Made by a program: the position numbers and the translations under genes. A stretch of 64,000 bases of DNA, taken from the NCBI GenBank assembly GCA_910576545.1, contig CAJTKM010000014.1, positions 1-64,000 on the forward strand. Reading direction: 5' to 3'. Positions within the stretch are counted from its first letter, which is position 1, and every line of letters begins with the position of its first letter. The notes below the pieces were generated by a model. That model searched no databases. It had not been told where the DNA came from and worked only from the letters and a program-made list of their open reading frames with translations. Positions 31,414 to 40,453 of this stretch are shown here, piece after piece. This stretch comes from Lachnospiraceae bacterium. GTDB taxonomy: Bacteria > Bacillota > Clostridia > Lachnospirales > Anaerotignaceae.

Positions 31414-32979
31414 TCACTCTTTGTTTTCAGCTTTTGCTGTTTTTTTCCTTGCAGTCTTTGCCTTCGGCTTTTCGGGCTCCTTCTCCGCCGCCGGTTCCTC
31501 CGGCTGTTCCTTCGCATAAATACGCTCCATCTCAACATTACCCATGTTGTAGCCGCGTATGCCCTCTGCCGGATTATCCGTCACAGCTTCCCGTCCAAAA
31601 CTGTTTATCTGCTCAATGCCCTTCATGTCATGCGAGATAGATGCCGCGCCGCCGGTACAGCCATATCTGCACGCCATACCTTCAATAAAGTTCGCATCCA
31701 ACCTGCCAAAGGAAGCCATTTTCATCGCTTTGATACATTCCTCGATACCGTTGCAGCGAATCGGCTTGATTTCTGTTTCTACACCTTCCAGCTTCGCCAC
31801 GCGGCAGACGCTTTCCGCAACGCCGCCTGTCCGGGCAAAAATACGCCCAAAGGAAGAAGGTTCACCAGCCCTGAATTCATCGAAGGTATCCAGTTCCATT
31901 TCACGCGCGTCAAAAACTGCGCGCAGTTCTTCAAACGTCAGCACATAATCCACAGAGTCCCTGAGGTCCTCCTGCCTGATTTCCACTTTTTTTGCTGTAC
32001 AGGGCCCAATAAAAATGATTTTCGCTTTTTTATCCTTCTCCCGAATCGCACGCGCAATGGCAACCATCGGCGATACCACCGTAGAAACATGGTCCATATA
32101 TTCCGGATAATTCTTGCTGACATAATCCACAAACGCCGGGCAGCAGGAAGATGTTTTCCAGCCCTTTTCCCCAACGGTTTCCGCAAATTCCTTTGTTTCC
32201 GCAAGCGAAACCATATCCGCGCCGATTGCCGCCTCTACAACGTCATGGAAGCCCAGCTCTTTAATCGCTGCAAAAACCTGCCCCGTTTTGACGCCGGGGA
32301 ACTGGCTGGAAACCGCAGGCGCAACAACTGCATAAACATGATAGCTGGTATTGTTCCATGAGTCGCGCAAAAGCGTCAGCACATCAATAACAAACGATTT
32401 ATCCACAATTGCACCAAACGGGCACTGATAAATGCACGCGCCGCAGGAAATACATTTATCATGGTCAATGACCGCCTTCCTGTCTTCATCTATTTTCACA
32501 GCCCCAACGGAGCAGGCACGGATACATGGGCGCATAACCTCACTGATGGCATTAAACGGACAGACCTGTTTACATCGTCCACACTCAATGCACAATTCCT
32601 GATTGATGTATGACCGATGATTGACAATCGTGATTGCGTTTCTCGGGCAGACCTCTTTACATTTATGTCCCAGACAGCCGCGGCAGGCTTCTGTTACAAC
32701 AAAACGGTCAATCGGACATTCGTCACATGCAGAATCCAGCACGTTTATGATTCGGTCATCTTTGGAAGGTTCCAATACCAGACGAACCCTGTCCTCAATG
32801 ATATGGCGTTCCTTATAGATGCAACAGCGAAATGTCGCCTTCGGTCCCGGAATAATTGCTTCTGCAATATCCCGCAGAGAATCCATATTATGCTCCAGTT
32901 TCCCCTGGAAAAAGCGGGTTGCGACTTCCTTATTTACCAGATACTTAATGTACTGTACATTGCTTTCAAAATTGCTCAT
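31414..32979 (-). CDS. [FeFe]-hydrogenase, group B type, with ferredoxin domains
   Basis: The 521-residue protein has several [4Fe-4S] binding segments (Cys-rich 85-111, CIECGRCKQVCP at 130-141, CISCGACIYQCP at 176-187) followed by the H-cluster domain: L1 TSSCCPAF at 276, L2 GPCTAKK at 325 and L3 EGMACRYGCTGG at 433. TSSCCPAF and GPCTAKK in place of the group-A forms mark group B enzymes, common in Clostridia and with an unsettled physiological role (hydrogen production or sensing). A Lys/Glu/Pro/Ala-rich tail of about 37 residues ends the protein. ATG 32979 follows GGGAGAG. It appears monocistronic. No maturase gene is in the window. Confidence 0.88.
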   Translation of the reverse strand: MSNFESNVQYIKYLVNKEVATRFFQGKLEHNMDSLRDIAEAIIPGPKATFRCCIYKERHIIEDRVRLVLEPSKDDRIINVLDSACDECPIDRFVVTEACRGCLGHKCKEVCPRNAITIVNHRSYINQELCIECGRCKQVCPFNAISEVMRPCIRACSVGAVKIDEDRKAVIDHDKCISCGACIYQCPFGAIVDKSFVIDVLTLLRDSWNNTSYHVYAVVAPAVSSQFPGVKTGQVFAAIKELGFHDVVEAAIGADMVSLAETKEFAETVGEKGWKTSSCCPAFVDYVSKNYPEYMDHVSTVVSPMVAIARAIREKDKKAKIIFIGPCTAKKVEIRQEDLRDSVDYVLTFEELRAVFDAREMELDTFDEFRAGEPSSFGRIFARTGGVAESVCRVAKLEGVETEIKPIRCNGIEECIKAMKMASFGRLDANFIEGMACRYGCTGGAASISHDMKGIEQINSFGREAVTDNPAEGIRGYNMGNVEMERIYAKEQPEEPAAEKEPEKPKAKTARKKTAKAENKE

Positions 32980-33023
32980 TTCTCTCCCAACTCCCCATTT
33001 TTGTCCCTAAACAGTTTTACCGC

Positions 33024-33076
33024 TATAACGGAATCCTTTCCGCATGCCCACCCTGCATGCGAAAATGTGCGTTATA
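33024..33076 (-). promoter_or_regulatory. Structured 5' leader of the hydrogenase gene
   Basis: Between the promoter and the start codon, TATAACG (33024-33030) pairs with CGTTATA (33070-33076), and inside it CGCATGC (33041-33047) pairs with GCATGCG (33055-33061), extended by TTT/AAA. The two-level stem spans 53 nt. It could be a regulatory RNA structure or a protein-binding dyad. Confidence 0.55.
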
Positions 33077-33109
33077 ACATACAACCTTTTCATGGTTCTT
33101 CATAGCCTC

Positions 33110-33138
33110 ATTCTAGCATAGATTTCTTTCGCATGCAA
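33110..33138 (-). promoter_or_regulatory. Promoter of the hydrogenase gene
   Basis: On the minus strand TTGCAT (33133-33138) and TAGAAT (33110-33115) are separated by 17 bases, giving a leader of about 125 nt. Confidence 0.6.
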
Positions 33139-33266
33139 TCAAATTTCCACAGAATACGTCAGAAATGTATACAAAATTGCCGGATTCCTTCCCCGCGTTT
33201 TTTTATCACTTTTTTTGATTCATATTCTGTATATTTTTACCAGTTTTCTCTGTTCCCATATGAAAA

Positions 33267-34620
33267 TCATGCTTTGCCACGCTTTTTCAAACGGATATAC
33301 AGCCCTGCCGCCGCAATCAGCGAAACAAAATCCACAATCGGCTGTACCCACATACAGCCAAAAAGCGGCAAAGCCCTGTTCAGAAGAAACAGCATAGGCA
33401 AATCAAGCACGCCTTTGCGCAGTATGGAAATGGCTAAAGCCTCTCGCGTCCTGCCCATCGCCTGAAACTGCACCACCATAGGATAGCAAACTGCCATAAA
33501 CGGCATTGCTGTCACCATCCGCCGCAAAAACGCACTGCTGTATTCAATCGTCAGTGCGTCCGCAATAAACAGCCCCGAAAGCTGCGGCGCGAACAGCTCA
33601 TATAATACCAGACAAAGCAATGAAAAGCCCAGGGAAACAGATACACCAAGGGCAAACGCCTTTCTGCGCCGCTCTTTGTTCCCCGCCGTATCGTTATATG
33701 CCAACAGGGGCAGAAGTCCGTTTGCCACGCCGATAGAAAAATACAGCGGCAGCTGGTCCAGCTTTTTAACAATTCCCAATGCCGCAGTTGCCTCAGTCGC
33801 GTATTTTGCCACAAACGCAGACTGCGCGCCAATCGCCGCCACTGTCAGCGCGTATTGCAGTGCAGAAGGCATACCCATTGCCAAAAGAGGCTTAACATGC
33901 AGCTTTGCCCGCCAAAGATATGCAGGGTCAATGGTAATGACTGAAGTTTTCCGTTTCCGCCATATCATGAAAATAAAATAGCCTGTTGAAAGCAGATTGG
34001 ACAATGCCGTTGCTATGCCGGCACCAGCTGCGCCAAATCCCAAAAATGTGGGCAGTATGAAAAACGGGTCTAAAATCGTATTCAGTATACCGCCAGCAGA
34101 AATGCCAAAGGACGCCACCCCCGCGTACCCTTCCGCACGCAGCAGGTTTGCCAGCAAAGAATTTAATATTACAAAAGGTCCGCCCAAGCACAATGACCCA
34201 GAGCGCGTAACCATGAGCTATTGGAAAGGTTTCCTCCGTCGCACCGCAAAGCGTAAGCACCGGACGCGCCAGACTGAAAAACAGAAGCGCGAAAAACACT
34301 GCCGCACCAAGCCCCAGCCAGAACGCCGCCGAAGAAATTTCCCTTGCGTCCTTCTCCTTGTTTTTTCCTAGCCGCTGAGCAATCAGGCTCGCGCCGCCTG
34401 CGCCAAACAGATTGGAAACAGCCGTCAGCATCACAAACGATGGATAAACAAGCGTAATCGCCGCACTTTGCCGTGGTTCATTCAAAAGTCCCACAAAATA
34501 CGTATCCGCAAGACTGTAAATCAGCGTAACCATCTGGCTTACGACAGACGGTACGATTTGCCTGCGCACAGCCTGCCCCACTGGCAGCTTTTCAAAAACC
34601 TCCGCCCCTGCCCGTTCCAT
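33267..34620 (-). pseudogene. MATE-family transporter, frameshifted
   Basis: Two overlapping frames together make a complete MATE protein of about 450 residues. The N-terminal frame (from 34620) reads QIVPSVVSQMVTLIYSLADTYFVGLL and HGYALWVIVLG; the C-terminal frame continues GPFVILNSLLANLLRAEGYAG to the stop at 33267. The change of frame is at about 34185-34190, consistent with one extra base in the Gly-Gly/Ala region. It is divergent from an XRE-cupin regulator gene that is also frameshifted. A sequencing error cannot be excluded. Confidence 0.8.
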
Positions 34621-34854
34621 TCCGGCGCCCTCTCTTTCCGAATCTGTAAGATATCATATCATAGTATTTTCAGCATAGCATAAAAATACCAAAACGTCAC
34701 GTCCCTTGTGTTGTTTTCCCATACTTCCAGACATTTCCGGCCATCTCCTGAAGAGATGAATGTAAAAACAAAAAAGTTATAGGTTTTTCTTAAAAAATAT
34801 GATATGATAATAGAAAATGTTTGTAAAAATATAACAAAGGAAGGAGCCGGGCAA

Positions 34855-35411
34855 GTGGTAGGTGAAAAAATAAAAGCAATAAGAATGGAAAAGGGTATCA
34901 CAGCTAAGGATTTGGCTGAAAAATCTGACGTGACACCAGGTTATATTTCTCAAATTGAGCGGAATCTCATCAGTCCCTCTCTGTCCGTGCTGATGCGCAT
35001 TGCGGAGGCTTTGTCGATTCCACTGGTTTCCCTGTTTTCTCAGGAAGAACAGGAAGAGGTGACCGTTATTCCCAAGGACAACCGTACGCGGATACAATTC
35101 GCGGATATCAATATGGAATATCAGTTCGTCACGCCGTACAGCCGGAAAAAAATACATGCACGCAGATGGAAATGCTCTGTTTCCGGCTGGGGCCAAAAAG
35201 CTGGGGCAGTACCATTGTGCAGTATCATGAAGAGGCAGGCGAATGTACGCTTGTGCTGAAAGGCACGCTGGAATACCATATCGGCGGTACTGTCTATACC
35301 CTTCATGAGGGCGACAGCATTTATGTTCCGCCCAAAACCTACCACCAGCTTTATAACCCTTCGGATGAAGATGTTGAGGCTGTTGCCTCCATCTCGCCCG
35401 CGTTATATTAA
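34855..35411 (+). pseudogene. XRE-cupin transcriptional regulator, frameshifted
   Basis: The first frame (GTG start at 34855 after GGAAGGAG) has an XRE helix-turn-helix (LAEKSDVTPGYISQIERNLISPSL) and begins the linker (ADINMEYQFVTPYSRKKIHA). The second frame carries the cupin domain (GECTLVLKGTLEYHIGGTVY, then LHEGDSIYVPPKTYHQLYNP) to the stop at 35411. The shift is near 35158-35168, where GCACGCAGATG replaces an expected GCACAGATG-like sequence. The regulator probably controlled the divergent MATE gene. Its TAA stop is shared with MITE copy B. Confidence 0.78.
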
Positions 35412-35575
35412 GAACCTATCCGTAAATTATCTGCGCACATCCTGCTTCATCTTTTCCGGCAGTCTTTGTCGCTTTTCCCTGCCGTACCACCCGGTACGCC
35501 TGCAAAAAAGCTCCCTGCCTGCCGAAAAATCTGACTGTACAGTCTGCACGTATCTTATTTACGGATAAGTTCTAA
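35409..35575 (-). mobile_element. MITE-like element, copy B (inverted orientation)
   Basis: The core 35412-35572 (161 bp) starts GAACCTATCCGTAAAT and ends ATTTACGGATAAGTTC. It matches copies A and C as reverse complement along its length. TAA flanks it at 35409-35411 and 35573-35575. The left TAA is the stop codon of the XRE-cupin frame. Confidence 0.8.
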
Positions 35576-35577
35576 GT

Positions 35578-35626
35578 AAAAAGGATTCTCCGTAAGGCGG
35601 CCGCCAAAGAAAGGAGAATCCTTTTT
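35578..35626. terminator. Bidirectional terminator
   Basis: AAAAGGATTCTCC (35579-35591) pairs with GGAGAATCCTTTT (35613-35625), with T runs on both strands. It lies 3 bases before the M29 peptidase stop codon region and serves that minus-strand gene. Confidence 0.85.
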
Positions 35627-35628
35627 AT

Positions 35629-36747
35629 TTACCCTAATGCTTCTTCCCTGAATTTTCCGTTTTCGTAAAACAGTTCCCCGTCCGCATAAATCCTGCCCTC
35701 GCGGGTCATATCGTTTATCATGTCCCAATGGATTGCCGACTCATTTTTGCCGCCAGCCTCCCTGAACGCCTCACCGATTGCCATATGCATGGAACCGCCA
35801 ATTTTCTCATCAAACAATATGTTTTTCGTATGACGTGTGATGCCGTAATTCGTACCGATAGCAACTTCCCCGAAGCGGCGGGAACCTTCGTCTGTATCAA
35901 TATAGGAAAGCAGGATTTCCTGTTTTTCCTTATTTTTGCAGACTGCCTCTGTAATCCTGCCTGCTTCCACCGTCAACCGCACTTCTTCAAATTCGTTCCC
36001 GTTCATAATAGCAGGATAGGAAAATGTAATCACACCGTTTACGCCGTCCTCCACAGGGGAAGTGAATATTTCGCCGTCCGGAAAGTTATCCTGCCCACAG
36101 CAGTTGACCCATTTCCGCCCTGTGACATTTACACGAATGTCCGTATCCTTGGAAAGGATATGCAGTTCCTTTTTCCCATCCAGATACCGCACCCATTTCT
36201 CCTGCCATACCGCCAGTTCTTCCCATTTCGCAACAGGGTCTTTCTCGTAAAGATAACCGGCCGCGTAAACAAAGTCCTCATATTCTTCCAGACTCATGCC
36301 CGCATTCTGCGCATCGCCATTCGTTGGAAACTGTGTACCACACCAGCGCAGTTCCCCGCTGCCCATGCGCTCGGAATAAATCCTCCTGTTTTCACGATTC
36401 GCCAGCCGCCGCTGTTTCAGCCGGTCCCCGTCTATGGACTGCATGACTTTTATATTCTCACTGCCCCATGCACTGAGCCAGACGTCGCTTTTCGCACACG
36501 CCCCGAAACGAATATTTTCCCGCGCGTACTGCTCCTGTGTGCCGTTGCGCAGAAGTTCCGCGTCCACCTCCGGCATATCTACATAGTATTCCACCAACGC
36601 GCCTTTTTTCACAGCTGCCCGCGCCACTGCCTTTATGAAAGGCAAAGCGCCATCTTCAGCGGAAATGGCAACCTTATCACCCTTTTTCACTTTCGTAGAA
36701 TAGCTTACCAGCACCTCAGCCAGTTTTTCCAGCCGTTCATCTTTCAT
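35629..36747 (-). CDS. Aminopeptidase, M29 family (AmpS/PepS type)
   Basis: The 372-residue cobalt/zinc aminopeptidase belongs to the thermophilic-aminopeptidase family. Family marks include FTSPVEDGVNGVITFSYPA, VGEVAIGTNYGI-like (FGEVAIGTNYGITRHTKNILFDEKIGGSMHMAIG) and the C-terminal SAIHWDMINDMTREGRIYADG, which hold the metal-binding Glu, His and Asp. It releases N-terminal amino acids in the cytoplasm. GGAGG precedes ATG 36747. It follows the nicotinamidase gene by 16 bases and is probably co-transcribed. Confidence 0.9.
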   Translation of the reverse strand: MKDERLEKLAEVLVSYSTKVKKGDKVAISAEDGALPFIKAVARAAVKKGALVEYYVDMPEVDAELLRNGTQEQYARENIRFGACAKSDVWLSAWGSENIKVMQSIDGDRLKQRRLANRENRRIYSERMGSGELRWCGTQFPTNGDAQNAGMSLEEYEDFVYAAGYLYEKDPVAKWEELAVWQEKWVRYLDGKKELHILSKDTDIRVNVTGRKWVNCCGQDNFPDGEIFTSPVEDGVNGVITFSYPAIMNGNEFEEVRLTVEAGRITEAVCKNKEKQEILLSYIDTDEGSRRFGEVAIGTNYGITRHTKNILFDEKIGGSMHMAIGEAFREAGGKNESAIHWDMINDMTREGRIYADGELFYENGKFREEALG

Positions 36748-36763
36748 GCCTCCGTCCCGCCTT

Positions 36764-37288
36764 TCACCGGATTTCTACCTGACACATCTGCATGACCTGC
36801 AATGCCGCATTGTGTGTTTCCGGCGTTACACCCGCACAGCAAGCCGCATCCACAACTACATTCACCTCCGGCAGACGCGCCTTCAAAAGAATCGCGTTGG
36901 AAACAACACAGATATCCGTACAAATGCCTACCATTTCAATCTCCATGTCCTCCTGCCCTGCCGCTTCTGCCGCAAGCATATCCGCCAGCTCCGGTGAGCC
37001 AAAAGAAGGCTTGTTCATAATTACTGCGCCCGCCAAAGCCTTTTCTACTCTTTCATTCAATTCCCAGCCTTTTGTTCCTTCTACACAATGGACAACGGGC
37101 AGCTTTTTCCCCTCCATCGTTTCCAGATAATTTTTCTGGTGGGTATCCCTTGTAGCATAAATACAGTCCGCAGGGTATTCCCCAATTTTTGCGATTACGT
37201 TGTCCACAATTGCCTCCGCTTCCTTTGTCCCCAGCGCCCCGTCAATAAAGTCGTTCTGCATATCAATTACAACAAGTATTTTTTTCAT
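36764..37288 (-). CDS. Isochorismatase-family hydrolase, nicotinamidase-like
   Basis: The 174-residue cysteine hydrolase has the catalytic triad Asp9 (VVIDMQNDF), Lys93 (VIMNKPSFGS) and Cys127 (GICTDICVVSNA). RDTHQKNY and HCVEGTKGWEL surround the expected metal site. Nicotinamidases convert nicotinamide to nicotinate in NAD salvage; other isochorismatase-like amidases share the fold. It heads a two-gene unit with the M29 aminopeptidase. Confidence 0.85.
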   Translation of the reverse strand: MKKILVVIDMQNDFIDGALGTKEAEAIVDNVIAKIGEYPADCIYATRDTHQKNYLETMEGKKLPVVHCVEGTKGWELNERVEKALAGAVIMNKPSFGSPELADMLAAEAAGQEDMEIEMVGICTDICVVSNAILLKARLPEVNVVVDAACCAGVTPETHNAALQVMQMCQVEIR

Positions 37289-37730
37289 CTTATGTTCTCC
37301 CTTCCGGTTCGTTGACTGCCATACCGCCTCATTCTACCACAACAAAGCCCGCACTTTCAAGACTCGGAAGGGTTTGTTTCAGAATTTCTTCCGGTCAATC
37401 GGCTCCTTTGTATACCTCAAAACGTACAAAAAAAGAGGGACTATTCTCATAATCCCCCTCTGCGTGTCAAAAAAGTCTCAGGCTGCGCCTTCAAGCCTTT
37501 TTTGAGGGACTGTGGGCATAAAGGGACTCATTCCAGCGGCTTTCTGAAAAATCACAGAAAGCCTTGAAACTCGCCCTTTTCCTCGGACGGGCAAAGCCCG
37601 CCCTGCGGATTCCAGTCGGGAAACGCTTCGTTTCCCGATCCCTTCCGCAGCACGAAAATGGTTTTTTTGACAGTCTGGGGGAACTATTCTCATAATCCCC
37701 CTCTTTTTTCGTTCCTTATAAAAAACATTG
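37289..37730. other. Intergenic region with hairpin-rich repeat unit
   Basis: This 442-bp gap between ecfT and the nicotinamidase gene is mostly filled by the 37441-37704 repeat unit. The remainder (37289-37440) shows no gene. Confidence 0.7.
37441..37704. repeat. Hairpin-rich unit bounded by 21-bp direct repeats
   Basis: CTATTCTCATAATCCCCCTC occurs at 37441 and again at 37684 (identical for 21 bases, period 243). Just inside, TGTCAAAAAA (37465-37474) is inverted at 37662-37672. The interior has perfect stems GGCTTTCTG/CAGAAAGCC (37539-37563) and CGGGAAACG/CGTTTCCCG (37618-37638). With its flanks each direct repeat also forms a G/C stem next to a T run, on opposite strands, so both may terminate transcription. 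It may be a small mobile repeat or a structured RNA. Confidence 0.65.
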
Positions 37731-38555
37731 TCAAATCACAAACGGAAACACTTTCGCCGCAAAGCGCAGTCCAAAGATTGCCAGCGTATAACAGCAGGCT
37801 ATTGTCATCGCCCGATAATCGCGTTTCTCCATCTTCATTTCCTTCATGCGTGTGCGGTGCTCATCGCCATGATAGCACCGCGCCTCCATTGCCATTGCAA
37901 GCTCCTCCGCACGCCGGAATGCCGAAATAAACAGCGGAACCAATATCGGAATCAGGCTTTTTGCTTTTTGCAGCAAATTCCCTGTGTCAAAATCCGCGCC
38001 GCGCGCCTGCTGCGCTTTCATAATTTTATCTGTTTCGTCCAAAAGCGTCGGGATAAACCGCAGCGCAATTGTCATCATCATCGCAATTTCGTGAGCCGGC
38101 ACGCCAATCCGTTTGAACGGGCGCAGAACATATTCTATCGCATCCGTCAGCTGTATCGGCGTTGTCGTCAACGTCAGAAGCGAAGACCCGATAATCAGCA
38201 TTACCAGCCGCACGCACATCTTAATCGCCATCAGGATACCTTCCACCGTAAGCGTGAGGAATCCCCAATGCCACAGCACATGTTCCCCTCTTGTCATAAA
38301 GAGATTGATAAACGCCGTGAACAAAATAATAATCATTATGCTTTTCAAACCCTTGAGCATAAATTTCAGCGGCACCTTTGACGCCCGTATCACCAGTGCC
38401 ATGCAAGCCGCTGCAAACAGGTAGCCCGTAAAGCTGTTTACCAGAAACAGCGTCACAATAAACAGAAATGTTACACCCAGCTTAATTCTTGCGTCTAAAC
38501 GGTGGATCGGGGAATCCACCGGATAATATTGTCCAATCGTTATATCCCGAATCAT
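37731..38555 (-). CDS. ecfT: Energy-coupling factor transporter, transmembrane protein EcfT
   Basis: The 274-residue membrane protein links the ATPases to S components. It has hydrophobic helices at the N- and C-termini and the two ATPase-coupling Ala-Arg-Gly motifs expected of EcfT, one visible as QARGADFD and one as MAMEARCYHG. Its ATG overlaps the ecfA2 stop by 4 bases, giving translational coupling. It is last in the A1-A2-T operon. Confidence 0.92.
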   Translation of the reverse strand: MIRDITIGQYYPVDSPIHRLDARIKLGVTFLFIVTLFLVNSFTGYLFAAACMALVIRASKVPLKFMLKGLKSIMIIILFTAFINLFMTRGEHVLWHWGFLTLTVEGILMAIKMCVRLVMLIIGSSLLTLTTTPIQLTDAIEYVLRPFKRIGVPAHEIAMMMTIALRFIPTLLDETDKIMKAQQARGADFDTGNLLQKAKSLIPILVPLFISAFRRAEELAMAMEARCYHGDEHRTRMKEMKMEKRDYRAMTIACCYTLAIFGLRFAAKVFPFVI

Positions 38556-39409
38556 ACTTTCACCTGCTTTACCAGTTTCAGCAGGGCTTCCTTCGCTTCC
38601 TCAACGGTATAAATATCCGTAGGAACATCAAAGCCCTTTTCCTTCAGACTTGCGAATACATAACTCATCTGCGGCGCAGCAAGCCCCATGCCTTCCAATT
38701 CCGCCGGACAGGAGAAAATTTCCCGCGGCGTGCCTGTCATTGCCGCCTTGCCTTTATGCATAACGATAATGCGGTCTGCCAGCTTCGCAACATCCTCCAT
38801 GCTGTGGCTGACCAGAATCACCGTAATCCCGCGCTCCCTGTGCAGCCTGCCAACTGCCGCTAAAATCTCGTCCCGCCCGCGGGGGTCAAGCCCTGCCGTA
38901 GGCTCGTCCAAAATCAGAACCTCCGGATTCATTGCCAGCACGCCCGCAATCGCAACGCGGCGTTTCTGCCCACCGGAAAGCTCAAACGGTGATTTTTCAT
39001 ATAACTCATGCGGAATACCGACCGTTTCCAGGGCAGAAACCACACTTTCATGGATTTCCTCCTTGGAAAGCTGCATATTTGTCGGCCCAAACGCCACATC
39101 TTTGTATACCGTCATTTCAAACAACTGGTATTCAGGGTATTGGAACGCCAGCCCAATGCGGCGGCGTACCTCCTTCAATTTTGCTTTATCTTTATGGATA
39201 TTTTCCCCGTCCAGCAGGATTTCTCCGGAGGTAGGGGGAATGATGCCATTCAAATGCTGTATCAGGGTGGATTTGCCGGAGCCTGTATGTCCTATCAGCC
39301 CAATAAATTCCCCCGTCTGTATCTCTATGGAAACATCATCCAACGCTTTTTTCTCAAAGGCTGTCCCTTCATTATAAACATGGGTCAGATGGCTGATTTT
39401 AATTGACAT
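38552..39409 (-). CDS. ecfA2: Energy-coupling factor transporter ATPase EcfA2
   Basis: The 285-residue ABC ATPase has Walker [11 protein letters not shown]-loop [10 protein letters not shown], signature [13 protein letters not shown], Walker [13 protein letters not shown] and switch His in LVSHSMED. With EcfA1 it powers vitamin uptake by interchangeable S components. Its start overlaps the end of ecfA1 by 25 bases. EcfA2-type assignment follows gene order and the SGGQKRRVA signature. Confidence 0.93.
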   Translation of the reverse strand: MSIKISHLTHVYNEGTAFEKKALDDVSIEIQTGEFIGLIGHTGSGKSTLIQHLNGIIPPTSGEILLDGENIHKDKAKLKEVRRRIGLAFQYPEYQLFEMTVYKDVAFGPTNMQLSKEEIHESVVSALETVGIPHELYEKSPFELSGGQKRRVAIAGVLAMNPEVLILDEPTAGLDPRGRDEILAAVGRLHRERGITVILVSHSMEDVAKLADRIIVMHKGKAAMTGTPREIFSCPAELEGMGLAAPQMSYVFASLKEKGFDVPTDIYTVEEAKEALLKLVKQVKV

Positions 39410-40251
39410 AACGCACCTACCATTTCTTCTATCGTCAAAATATCTCCGGGCAGATCAATGCCCTCCTTCCGCAGCAGGTATGCCGTTTCCGTAACCTGAG
39501 GCACGTCCAGTCCATAGCCCTTCAGCGTTTCCACCTGCGCGAATATCTCCTTCGGGTGCCCCTGCATGACAAGATGCCCATCATCAATGACATACACCCT
39601 GTCCCCGCGGACAGCTTCATCCATGTAATGCGTAATCAATATAATCGTAATACCTTCTTCGCGGTTCAGGCGTTCGATAGTTTCCATGACTTCTTTGCGC
39701 CCCACAGGGTCAAGCATCGCAGTCGGCTCGTCCAGCACAATACAGTCCGGCTTCATTGCCAGCACGCCTGCAATGGCAATCCTCTGCTTCTGCCCGCCGG
39801 AAAGCTTAGACGGCGTATATGCTGCAAATTCACTCATACGCACCGTTGCAAGCGCATCGTCCACCCTGCGGCGGATTTCCTTTGGCTCTATTCCCATATT
39901 TTCAGGCCCAAACGCAATATCTTCCTCCACAACCGTTGCCACAAGCTGGTTGTCCGGATTCTGGAACACCATGCCCGCCGTCTGACGTATGTCCCAGACT
40001 TTTTCCTCCTGCTGGGTATCCATGCCCTTCACCCAGAGCGTCCCGCCTGTCGGCTGCAAAAGTGCATTGATATGCTTTGCAAATGTAGATTTACCAGAGC
40101 CATTATGCCCCAGCACTACAATAAATTCGCCCTTTTCAATCTCAATGTCTACCTGCTCCAAAGCGGTAATCTTTTTTTCTTCCGTGCCGTGGTCTGTTTC
40201 CGTCAGCCTCGTATAAGCATATGACAAACCTTCAGCCTTCACCATTTTCAT
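39385..40251 (-). CDS. ecfA1: Energy-coupling factor transporter ATPase EcfA1
   Basis: The 288-residue ABC ATPase has Walker [11 protein letters not shown]-loop [10 protein letters not shown], signature [13 protein letters not shown], Walker [13 protein letters not shown] and ITHYMDEA. It is the first gene of the A1-A2-T module. ATG 40251 follows AAAGGTGA. In many Firmicutes this operon sits near ribosomal protein genes and truA; here it does not. Confidence 0.93.
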   Translation of the reverse strand: MKMVKAEGLSYAYTRLTETDHGTEEKKITALEQVDIEIEKGEFIVVLGHNGSGKSTFAKHINALLQPTGGTLWVKGMDTQQEEKVWDIRQTAGMVFQNPDNQLVATVVEEDIAFGPENMGIEPKEIRRRVDDALATVRMSEFAAYTPSKLSGGQKQRIAIAGVLAMKPDCIVLDEPTAMLDPVGRKEVMETIERLNREEGITIILITHYMDEAVRGDRVYVIDDGHLVMQGHPKEIFAQVETLKGYGLDVPQVTETAYLLRKEGIDLPGDILTIEEMVGALCQLKSAI

Positions 40252-40453
40252 CGCTTCACCTTTTTCTTCCGGCGTTTCCGCCAGCCTTTGTAGTCTATGG
40301 CAAAATGCTCACAGCTGTAAATAGAATACGTGCTTTTGCTCCAAAAGTCAATAGAAAGGGACAGTTTTTGCATACAATACATCCCAGTCCAGCCGGTTTT
40401 TTAAAAAGATAATTCCCCGCTGAAAACAGCAGGGAAACCAAACTCTTGCCTTT

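Noticed and set aside
35728-36795. Plus-strand open frame of about 355 codons
   Set aside because: Antisense to the M29 aminopeptidase.
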